From the NCBI GenBank assembly GCA_028282185.1, contig JANQIJ010000265.1, positions 1-5,522 of the forward strand: DNA of 5,522 bases. Reading direction: 5' to 3'. The notes beneath the pieces were generated by a model. That model was not told the origin of the DNA. It did no database searches and saw only the letters and a list, made by a program, of their open reading frames with translations. A program made the position numbers and the translations under genes. Positions 1-4,806 of the stretch are shown here, one piece after another (position 1 is the first letter of the stretch; each line of letters begins with the position of its first letter). The stretch is from Rhodospirillales bacterium. Lineage in GTDB: Bacteria; Pseudomonadota; Alphaproteobacteria; Rhodospirillales; Casp-alpha2.

Positions 1-398
1 ACCAAAAGCGAGGTGCCGGCGGCGCCGACCCCGACCCCGATCAAGGCAAAGGAGATGACGGCGAGCACCAGGCCCGCCGCCGGATGCGTCGTCATCCAGG
101 CGGTCGCCGCGGCGGCCAGGGTGCCGCCGGCGGCCAGGACCAGCATGCCACCGATGATCCAGGGCGTGCGGCGGCCACCCACGTCCGAGCCGTATCCCCA
201 TCGTGGCCTCAGCATCTGGACCGCGTAATGGAATCCGACGAGCGCCCCCGGCACCATGGCCGGCAGCGCCAGTTCCACGACCATGACCCGGTTGAGGGTC
301 GAGGTCGTCAACACGACGATGGCGCCAATGGCCGTCTGGCCCAGGCCGAAGCGGATAATGCCCAACCAACCGAGGGGCGCCAGCGCTGCCTGTGTCAT
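1..398 (-). CDS. bch2: BCH2/PucC-family membrane protein, N-terminal part (cut by window edge)
   Basis: The first 132 residues of an MFS-like membrane protein of the BCH2/PucC/LhaA family; the gene runs off the left edge. The family works in assembly or delivery of pigment for light-harvesting complexes in the inner membrane. Seen in the sequence: a start MTQAALAPLGWLGIIRFGLGQ, the family hallmark LNRVMVVELALPA at about residues 35-47, and the loop motif RPRWGYGSDVGGRRTPWI at about 64-81, followed by hydrophobic segments. The ATG at 398-396 has a strong ribosome site, GGGAGG (minus strand of 407-412), 8 bases upstream. It starts 16 bases after the bchG stop, so it is very likely cotranscribed with bchG. 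Next to bchG the usual member is bch2 (Orf428 type), but pucC or lhaA cannot be excluded from the N-terminus alone. Family assignment is sure; the exact paralogue is inferred from position. Confidence 0.85.
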   Translation of the reverse strand, partial: MTQAALAPLGWLGIIRFGLGQTAIGAIVVLTTSTLNRVMVVELALPAMVPGALVGFHYAVQMLRPRWGYGSDVGGRRTPWIIGGMLVLAAGGTLAAAATAWMTTHPAAGLVLAVISFALIGVGVGAAGTSLL

Positions 399-414
399 GC
401 CGTCAGCCTCCCGC

Positions 415-1299
415 TCAAATGCCCGCGCCGGTCAGTCCGCCCATGCCGAAGGCGGTGGCCAGCATGCCGAGAACGTAGAGGGTGGTGCCCGTGGCGTTGT
501 ACCAGGGCGCTTCCTTTTCCGGGTCGCGCAAAAGCCGGGGCATCAAGGCAAATTGCGCCACCAGCAACGCGGCGACCCCCAGGGCGTAATAGGCCAGACC
601 CCAATGGACCAAGAGGCCGATCACGACCATCTGTGGGACGGCCATGACGCCGCAGGCGAAGCGCACCGAGCGCGCCACCCCCATCTGCACCGGCAGGGAC
701 CGGATGCCGAGCTTGCGGTCCCCCTCGATGGCCTTGAAATCGTTGAGTGTCATGATGCCGTGGGCGCCGATGCTGTAGAGCAGGGCGACCACCAGAACCT
801 TCGCGTCGGGCAGGGTCGCGGCCATGATGGCGGCGCCTGTGAACCAGGGCAGACCCTCGTAGCAGATGGCCACCGCCGCGTTGCCCCACCAGCCGTTTTG
901 CTTGAGCCTGAGCGGCGGCGCGGAATAGGCCCAGGCGAAGGCCAGGCCGACGACGGCGGCCAGGAAAACCCAGGGGCCGATGAACCAGGCGACGACCAAC
1001 GACAGTCCCGTCCACATGAGCCCGATGGTCAGGCCCCATCTGCCGGGGATTCGGCCCGACGGGATCGGGCGGTCCGGCTCGTTGATGGCGTCCACGTGAC
1101 GGTCGAACCAGTCATTGACGGCCTGCGAGGTGGCGCAGACCAGGGGTCCCGCCAGAAACACGCCCGCGATAATCGCCGGCCAGCGCCCATCCGTGGAGAA
1201 TCCGGCGGAAACCGCGCCGCAGGCAAACGCCCACATGGGCGCAAACCAAGTGATCGGTTTGAGCAACTGAAGCACGGCCGATGGCGCCGGATAAACCAT
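415..1299 (-). CDS. bchG: Bacteriochlorophyll synthase BchG (geranylgeranyl/phytyl transferase)
   Basis: BchG, a UbiA-superfamily membrane prenyltransferase of 294 residues that esterifies bacteriochlorophyllide with the geranylgeranyl or phytyl tail. Seen: the conserved N-terminus LLKPITWFAPMWAF (12-25); the first aspartate-rich, Mg-diphosphate-binding motif NDWFDRHVDAINEPDRPIPSG (62-82); the YSAPPLRLKQNGWWGN loop (125-140); and the second acidic motif NDFKAIEGD (186-194), with several hydrophobic helices throughout. Length is normal for the family. The ATG at 1299 is the only sensible start, because the next Met (residue 22) lies inside the conserved first helix. No Shine-Dalgarno sequence precedes it, and a PpsR-type operator ends two bases upstream. 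It follows ppsR on the same strand after 94 bases and is followed by the bch2-like gene after 16 bases. Its promoter region argues for direct control by PpsR. Confidence 0.96.
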   Translation of the reverse strand: MVYPAPSAVLQLLKPITWFAPMWAFACGAVSAGFSTDGRWPAIIAGVFLAGPLVCATSQAVNDWFDRHVDAINEPDRPIPSGRIPGRWGLTIGLMWTGLSLVVAWFIGPWVFLAAVVGLAFAWAYSAPPLRLKQNGWWGNAAVAICYEGLPWFTGAAIMAATLPDAKVLVVALLYSIGAHGIMTLNDFKAIEGDRKLGIRSLPVQMGVARSVRFACGVMAVPQMVVIGLLVHWGLAYYALGVAALLVAQFALMPRLLRDPEKEAPWYNATGTTLYVLGMLATAFGMGGLTGAGI

Positions 1300-1301
1300 G
1301 A

Positions 1302-1319
1302 TGTATAATTAAATTGACA
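1302..1319. promoter_or_regulatory. PpsR/CrtJ operator, bchG-proximal box
   Basis: TGTATAATTAAATTGACA matches the PpsR/CrtJ consensus TGT-N12-ACA exactly. It ends two bases from the bchG start codon and overlaps the predicted -10 hexamer, a position suited to repression. It is the first of a tandem pair. Confidence 0.82.
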
Positions 1320-1333
1320 CTATTAAATGTCAA
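1305..1333 (-). promoter_or_regulatory. Predicted sigma-70-type promoter of bchG
   Basis: On the minus strand, a perfect -35 hexamer TTGACA (1333-1328) is followed by a 17-base spacer and a -10 hexamer AATTAT (1310-1305, four of six consensus bases). The bchG ATG begins six bases after the -10. The usual start point would thus fall on or next to the A of the ATG, giving a leaderless or nearly leaderless mRNA. Both promoter elements lie within the two PpsR boxes. Read by eye only; the -10 is imperfect. Confidence 0.5.
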
Positions 1334-1345
1334 TTTATTTTTACA
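1328..1345. promoter_or_regulatory. PpsR/CrtJ operator, bchG-distal box
   Basis: TGTCAATTTATTTTTACA is a second exact TGT-N12-ACA match. It is separated from the proximal box by 8 bases (1320-1327), the spacing known for cooperative CrtJ binding at the Rhodobacter capsulatus bchC promoter. It covers the predicted -35 hexamer on the minus strand. The surrounding DNA is AT-rich in an otherwise GC-rich window. Confidence 0.82.
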
Positions 1346-1393
1346 TTCCGAGAAGGCCGCAAAGAAGGTTGAAAGTGCCGGAAATCCGCCGTT
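1346..1393. other. Spacer between ppsR stop and bchG operators, no clear terminator
   Basis: These 48 bases follow the ppsR stop codon. The only symmetry I see is a short CGGA-AA-TCCG palindrome (1379-1388) with no T-run after it on the minus strand, so it is not a convincing intrinsic terminator. Readthrough from ppsR into bchG and the bch2-like gene is therefore possible in addition to the bchG promoter. Confidence 0.45.
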
Positions 1394-2827
1394 TCAGCCG
1401 TTGTCGATATCGCCCATGCCGTGGCGGCGCAGCTTCACATAGAGGCTTTGACGGCTGAGCCCCAGGACATCCGCGGCCGATGCGCGATTGTCCCCCGTGA
1501 TGTCGAGCGCGGCCTCGATGCACATCCGCTCGATCATGTCCGTCGTTTCGCGGACGATTTCCTTGAGCGGCACGCGGCCGACCAGTTCGGTCAGCTTTTC
1601 GACGGACCGCCGGAGGTCGCCGTCGCCGCCGCCGTGCGCCGGTTCGCCGGCCGACCCGACGGGCCGGATCGAAAACCCGTAGCAGGGCGCCTCGCCGTCA
1701 GGCGCCGCGACAGCCGAAACCTCGACCTGCTCCGTGCCGCCCAGTTCGCCCCGCATGGTGGTCGCAAAGCGGCGCACGGACTGATGGTCTTGAAGGTTCT
1801 TTGCCAGAACGTTCATGTCCACTTCGCTGCGCCCCAGCCAGGATCCAAGCGGCTGGCCGACGGCCTGTTCCGTGCTGGCGATTTGGGTAATGTCGGCGAA
1901 GGCTTGGTTGGCCGTCTGAACACGCAGGGACGAATCCGTCACGACGAAGGCGTCGGGTACCTGGTCAACCAACTGGGCCAAGGAGTTTCCGGCCTCTGAT
2001 GGTATGTCCTCAGCGACGGTGTCTGCTGTCAATCGGACAAGGAACAGGGAAGCCCGGTCCTGGCGAAACACCGACGCCTTCACGGCAACGGTGGGCCCGC
2101 CCTTCGAGATCACCGCCGAGGCGGGATCCTTGCGGCCTGACGACAGAATTGCGCTCAAGTAGCCCTCGACCGCGCCGCGTGAGGACGTCTCGAACCGGGT
2201 GAGCAGGGACCGGCCTGCGAGCTTGTTCGCCGCTTCGCCCATCAAGGCGACGGCGGCGTCGTTGGCCTCCCGGATTTTCAGGGTCGACGCGTCGACGATC
2301 AACGTCGGTTCGGAGGTCTCCTTGAACAGCAGGCGGTAGCGGGTTTCCGCGTGACGGAGCCGGGAATACTCTCGCTCGACCGCTTGTTGCGCATCGATCA
2401 GCCGTTGCTGCAGCTTGGCGACGGCCATCTGTTCCTGCCCCAAGGCCAGGTAGGGGCCGCCATCCTCAAGTCGGAACATCAAATAATTGACCGGTACGTC
2501 GATGCCCGTGCCCGTCGGGTGGTTGACTTGCCGCCAGCGTTCGATGCCGGCTTGCCCGGCGTCCCGCATCAGGTCCTGGACTTTTTGCCGGCTTTCGACC
2601 GTTACGGTTTCCGACCAGGTGCGCCCGACCCAATCGCCAAAGCCCTCGTCTTGCAGGGCCCGACTGGCGACCGATAGGTCTTTGATGACGCCGTCGTCGT
2701 CGATGACCAAGGCAATATCCGCCGCTGCGGCGATGATCACGGCCGCCGCCGTCGCGCTCAGAATCCCGATGCTGCGTTCGGGATTCCTGAACGGCGTGCG
2801 TCCGGGACTTTCGCTTCGAACGTCCAT
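1394..2827 (-). CDS. ppsR: PpsR/CrtJ, redox-responsive repressor of photosynthesis genes
   Basis: A 477-residue transcription factor of the PpsR/CrtJ family, which binds TGT-N12-ACA sites and represses bacteriochlorophyll, carotenoid and light-harvesting genes under oxygen. Domains in order (numbered from this start): N-terminal PAS about 25-130 (AAADIALVIDDDG); glutamine-rich coiled-coil linker about 135-165; PAS1 about 165-275; PAS2 about 283-395; and a C-terminal Fis-type helix-turn-helix about 430-475 with ALDITGDNRASAADVLGLS and RQSLYVKLRRHG. There are only two cysteines, C382 near the end of PAS2 and C436 at the start of the HTH (MIERMC). C436 corresponds to the HTH cysteine of Rhodobacter PpsR; there is none between PAS1 and PAS2. 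The frame is open to a TTG at 2893, but that extension crosses a 9-bp hairpin and looks unlike the family, so I chose ATG 2827, with AAGGA upstream at a rather long 13-base spacing. It lies 77 bases downstream of ppaA. Confidence 0.95.
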   Translation of the reverse strand: MDVRSESPGRTPFRNPERSIGILSATAAAVIIAAAADIALVIDDDGVIKDLSVASRALQDEGFGDWVGRTWSETVTVESRQKVQDLMRDAGQAGIERWRQVNHPTGTGIDVPVNYLMFRLEDGGPYLALGQEQMAVAKLQQRLIDAQQAVEREYSRLRHAETRYRLLFKETSEPTLIVDASTLKIREANDAAVALMGEAANKLAGRSLLTRFETSSRGAVEGYLSAILSSGRKDPASAVISKGGPTVAVKASVFRQDRASLFLVRLTADTVAEDIPSEAGNSLAQLVDQVPDAFVVTDSSLRVQTANQAFADITQIASTEQAVGQPLGSWLGRSEVDMNVLAKNLQDHQSVRRFATTMRGELGGTEQVEVSAVAAPDGEAPCYGFSIRPVGSAGEPAHGGGDGDLRRSVEKLTELVGRVPLKEIVRETTDMIERMCIEAALDITGDNRASAADVLGLSRQSLYVKLRRHGMGDIDNG

Positions 2828-2850
2828 CTTGAATGACCGTTCCTTGTGTC

Positions 2851-2872
2851 CATCAAGCTTAATAGCTTGATG
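2851..2872 (-). repeat. Perfect 9-bp hairpin in the ppaA-ppsR spacer
   Basis: CATCAAGCT and AGCTTGATG form a perfect inverted repeat with a 4-base loop. In the minus-strand transcript it lies 23 bases upstream of the ppsR ATG, just before the AAGGA ribosome-site candidate. No U-run follows, so it does not look like an intrinsic terminator. It may be an mRNA structure that protects or limits the ppsR message, or a protein-binding palindrome. The function is unknown. Confidence 0.6.
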
Positions 2873-2890
2873 TGTAACTTTCGATTGACC
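2873..2890. promoter_or_regulatory. Possible degenerate PpsR box upstream of ppsR
   Basis: TGTAACTTTCGATTGACC fits TGT-N12-ACA except for the last base. It lies between ppaA and ppsR, directly beside the hairpin, where PpsR autoregulation would be plausible. A single near-match in short intergenic DNA is weak evidence, and no convincing promoter hexamers were found with it. Confidence 0.25.
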
Positions 2891-2904
2891 CAATTAGGCT
2901 GTTG

Positions 2905-3807
2905 TTAGCATCCGGTGTTGGGTAAATCGACAAGTTTTTTCGCGGCCTGAACGGCCGTCTTTGCATCCGCGGCGAATTTATCTGCGCCGACCGCTGTCAC
3001 CAAATCTACGTTGTCGGAAAACGCCCGACCCCCGACCATGACCGTGGTGGATGGATTTTTTGACGCCCCTCGAATGCTCATAATGTCCTCACGCAGGTCG
3101 TCCAGCAGGGATTCCCGGCTCAAGGACAATCCGACGACATCGAACCAGTGTTCGCTGACGATTTGGGCGACCTCGTCGCGATCGCGGGGTGCGCCGCACC
3201 ACACCGACCAGCCGTCACGGCGAAAGAACTCGGACAGCATGAATATGCCGTAGGTGTGCTGTTCTTCCTTCGATACCGAGAACAACGCCGACCCTGGCGT
3301 CTGTTCGTTGACGGTGCCCTCGAATTCAGCGCTGAAGAGATGCAGCAGGTGTTCGAGCCGGGCCAAGCCGATGGTCACATCGACAAAATGACATCTGTCC
3401 TTGGTCCACCAGTCGCCGAGCAGCCGGGCCGCCGGCGCCAACAGTGCCAGATAGATATCTTCCAGGGGCACGCCCTGTTTGACCAATTGCTCAATGTATT
3501 GGATCGCCGCGTCTTCAGCGTCGTTCAGCAGGATGGTGGCGAACTCTTCAATCTCTTTCGCCCCGGGAGACCAGTTTTCAGATCGCCCGTCGCGGAAGGA
3601 CGTGTCGAGCCCATTGTGGGAGATCATGAGCCGCGGGATGATTTCCCCTTCGATCGTTTTGCGAAGGAAGACCGAGAGGTCTTCCATAATCTGCCCGCAC
3701 TCACTCGTGTCCGGCGGCTTCTCAGTAAACCGCGACATGCTTGTTTCGCTTAACTCCTCGTCCAGCCCGCGGGTCTGACTGGTCTCAAACCGTTTTACAC
3801 CATCCAT
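2905..3807 (-). CDS. ppaA: PpaA/AerR, cobalamin-binding antirepressor partner of PpsR
   Basis: A 300-residue member of the PpaA/AerR family, B12-binding proteins that modulate PpsR/CrtJ binding. Seen: a variable N-terminus (1-40); a helical region 85-160 with LLAPAARLLGDWWTKDRCHFVDV (positions 122-144) like the helical half of B12-binding modules; then a Rossmann-like cobalamin domain from about 172 with EQHTYG (182-187, His184 as the likely axial ligand in a DxHxxG-type motif with Glu for Asp), VGLSLS (225-230) and VGGRAF (258-263). The frame is open to 3933, but ATG 3807 has an excellent ribosome site (AGGGAGGG, 8-base gap) and gives a family-like length. A second in-frame ATG at 3738 (MSRF) could yield a shorter form; the Rhodobacter capsulatus homologue AerR is reported to occur in two lengths. 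It is the first gene of the leftward unit ppaA-ppsR, divergent from bchF. A paralogous role as activator cannot be excluded. Confidence 0.92.
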   Translation of the reverse strand: MDGVKRFETSQTRGLDEELSETSMSRFTEKPPDTSECGQIMEDLSVFLRKTIEGEIIPRLMISHNGLDTSFRDGRSENWSPGAKEIEEFATILLNDAEDAAIQYIEQLVKQGVPLEDIYLALLAPAARLLGDWWTKDRCHFVDVTIGLARLEHLLHLFSAEFEGTVNEQTPGSALFSVSKEEQHTYGIFMLSEFFRRDGWSVWCGAPRDRDEVAQIVSEHWFDVVGLSLSRESLLDDLREDIMSIRGASKNPSTTVMVGGRAFSDNVDLVTAVGADKFAADAKTAVQAAKKLVDLPNTGC

Positions 3808-3815
3808 GTCTTCGT

Positions 3816-3823
3816 CCCTCCCT
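3816..3823 (-). promoter_or_regulatory. Ribosome binding site fixing the ppaA start
   Basis: The minus strand reads AGGGAGGG followed by 8 bases and then ATG at 3807-3805. This strong Shine-Dalgarno sequence selects that ATG over the in-frame upstream start at 3933. Confidence 0.8.
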
Positions 3824-3976
3824 AACGCAACTGGCGCGGTTATGGCTCCGCGCCGGAACGTGTTTCCTGTCAGCGCCGCACTTGTCGACCATTGGGAAAA
3901 TCTCAGGGACATCCGGATTCCTGGTTGGCTCATCTGATGAAACAGACACTTTCATGAAACCGTCACCCGAGAGAGT

Positions 3977-4010
3977 TGTCAATGAAATTATACGTAAACT
4001 TTTATTGACA
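3977..4010. promoter_or_regulatory. 34-bp palindromic operator with two overlapping degenerate PpsR boxes
   Basis: The ends TGTCAAT (3977-3983) and ATTGACA (4004-4010) are perfect inverted arms around a central ACGT (3992-3995). The left half, TGTCAATGAAATTATACG, and the right half, CGTAAACTTTTATTGACA, are each TGT-N12-ACA with one mismatch, sharing two central bases. The two good half-sites are thus the outermost ones. The region overlaps the predicted ppaA -10 and the -35 of the plus-strand promoter candidate. Confidence 0.5.
3987..3992 (-). promoter_or_regulatory. Predicted -10 element of the ppaA promoter
   Basis: The minus strand reads a perfect TATAAT here. No good -35 hexamer lies 16-18 bases upstream, which would fit an activator-dependent or weak promoter. 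Transcription from it would give a leader of about 170 bases before the ppaA ATG. Confidence 0.35.
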
Positions 4011-4033
4011 CATCTGGGCCTGCAGATTAGATT
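4005..4033 (+). promoter_or_regulatory. Predicted rightward promoter toward bchF
   Basis: TTGACA (4005-4010), a 17-base spacer and TAGATT (4028-4033, four of six consensus bases). The -35 is also the right arm of the 34-base palindrome, so a bound repressor would block it. The start would fall near 4040, about 250 bases before the bchF coding start. Confidence 0.4.
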
Positions 4034-4179
4034 CGTTAACACTCTCTCGGGATGGGGATCGATGCAGTGATCAGTCTTGCGCACCGGAATGGCCATGAGG
4101 TTCCTCCCATGACGGCTGCGCCTGTCTCGGCGTTCTTGACTTGCCGCCATCCCCAATCATGCGCTTTCGATTGCCAGGG

Positions 4180-4197
4180 TGTCAAATGTCATTGACA
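4180..4197. promoter_or_regulatory. PpsR/CrtJ operator upstream of bchF
   Basis: TGTCAAATGTCATTGACA is an exact TGT-N12-ACA match with extended TGTCAA/TTGACA arms, in AT-rich DNA about 95 bases before the coding start used here. I found no second perfect box 8 bases away. Its centre is about 195 bases from the centre of the 34-base palindrome, so cooperative binding by DNA looping is possible. The TTGACA at 4192-4197 could also be a -35, but no good -10 follows at normal spacing. Confidence 0.78.
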
Positions 4198-4290
4198 AAC
4201 AAAAAATCGTCTTTTTTGGACAATGCTTTAGCTTGGTTTGACACTTGCCCTTGGTCCACCACCGCGGCAAACCGCCGAGTTCTGCCGGAT

Positions 4291-4806
4291 TTGCGGGGGC
4301 CGGATGGTGCAGGACGGCGCGGTTCCGAAACCCTGGTTTACTCGCCTGAGGAACGGGTGCGCCGCGACGCCACGCCCTGGACGCTGGTTCAAGGCATCTT
4401 GGCGCCGGCTCAGTTCGCGGTGTTCGCGGTCAGCCTCTATCTGGTCATCGGCTATCTCGTCACGGGCGAGGGCCTGGCCTGGGCCAATGCCTCGGTGGTG
4501 ATCAAGACATTGTTCCTCTACGCCATCATGGTCACCGGCTCGATTTGGGAGAAGGTCGTCTTCGGCAAATACTTGTTCGCGCCCGCCTTCTTCTGGGAAG
4601 ACGTGGTTTCCATGCTGGTGATCGCGCTGCACACGGCCTATCTGGTGGCGCTCGCGACGGACGCCTTGGCGCCGGCGCAGCTGATGTATCTGGCGCTCGC
4701 GGCCTATGCGGTCTACGTCGTCAACGCGGCCCAGTTCCTGATCAAGATGCGGGCCGCCCGGTTGCAGCATCAGCCATCCGGCGCGCTGATGGAGGCGGCG
4801 GAATGA
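4291..4806 (+). CDS. bchF: 3-vinyl bacteriochlorophyllide hydratase BchF (start uncertain)
   Basis: BchF hydrates the 3-vinyl group of (bacterio)chlorophyllide a, an early step toward bacteriochlorophyll a. The conserved body begins at YSPEERVRRDATPWTLVQG and includes SVVIKTLFLYAIMVTGSIWE and the stretch KVVFGKYLFAPAFFWEDV followed by SMLVIALHTAYL, all typical of the family. About four hydrophobic segments are visible (roughly residues 37-57, 67-83, 105-122 and 130-148 from the TTG), so it is an inner-membrane protein. The start is a problem. The frame has no ATG between the PpsR box and the conserved body; the nearest candidates are TTG 4291 (171 residues, used here, poor ribosome site) and CTG 4333. 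ATG 4186 lies inside the operator and would add unlikely sequence. A plausible ATG at 4304 is in the +1 frame and would join if one base were missing near 4331-4333. The stop overlaps the bchN start (ATGA), indicating translational coupling. Confidence 0.9.
   Translation: MRGPDGAGRRGSETLVYSPEERVRRDATPWTLVQGILAPAQFAVFAVSLYLVIGYLVTGEGLAWANASVVIKTLFLYAIMVTGSIWEKVVFGKYLFAPAFFWEDVVSMLVIALHTAYLVALATDALAPAQLMYLALAAYAVYVVNAAQFLIKMRAARLQHQPSGALMEAAE

Larger units (their letters stand above)
3966..4051. repeat. Inverted repeat with 11-bp perfect arms flanking the divergent operator
   Basis: CCCGAGAGAGT at 3966-3976 and its exact reverse complement ACTCTCTCGGG at 4041-4051, 64 bases apart. Read outward on each strand, both arms give ACTCTCTCGGG just downstream of a predicted promoter: 10 bases after the minus-strand TATAAT and 7 bases after the plus-strand TAGATT. 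The arms may be paired binding sites for one regulator, or a shared 5' leader sequence of the two divergent transcripts. There is no obvious target-site duplication outside the arms, so a mobile-element origin is not supported. Confidence 0.65.
3808..4290. promoter_or_regulatory. Divergent regulatory region between ppaA and bchF
   Basis: A 480-base spacer without a supported gene. It holds, from left to right: the ppaA ribosome site; a probable ppaA leader; an 11-base inverted repeat whose arms flank the control DNA; a 34-base palindrome carrying two degenerate PpsR boxes and a TATAAT on the minus strand; a plus-strand promoter candidate; and a perfect PpsR box in AT-rich DNA before bchF. Open frames through it (for example the leftward one at 4156-3785, or the upstream extension of bchF to 4141) lack family resemblance and cross operator DNA, so I do not call them. 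Confidence 0.6.

Noticed and set aside
256..1308. Long plus-strand open frame (350 codons) opposite bchG
   Set aside because: It is antisense to bchG, has low-complexity composition rich in G, R, H, P and D, and resembles no family; it is a shadow of high-GC coding DNA.
1379..1388. CGGAAATCCG palindrome after ppsR as terminator
   Set aside because: A four-base-pair stem with a two-base loop and no U-tract following on the minus strand.
2828..2893. N-terminal extension of PpsR from a TTG at 2893
   Set aside because: It would make the 9-bp hairpin and the near-operator coding, has no ribosome site, and adds 22 residues unlike the family.
2888..2923. ACCCAA / TTGGGT inverted repeat spanning the ppaA stop codon as terminator
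   Set aside because: Only six base pairs with a 24-base loop and no T-run; not a credible terminator.
2916..2932. TGT...ACA pair at the 3' end of ppaA
   Set aside because: The spacer is 11 bases, not 12, and it lies inside coding sequence.
3148..3753. Plus-strand open frame opposite ppaA
   Set aside because: It mirrors the ppaA coding frame, with no ribosome site and no family resemblance.
3966..4051. Small transposon-like (MITE) element defined by the 11-bp inverted repeat
   Set aside because: No flanking target duplication is visible, and the interior consists of promoter and operator motifs, so a regulatory reading is simpler.
4089..4112. Very short plus-strand ORF MAMRFLP in the ppaA-bchF spacer as a leader peptide
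   Set aside because: Seven codons with no regulatory codon run and no paired attenuator structure seen; cannot be supported.
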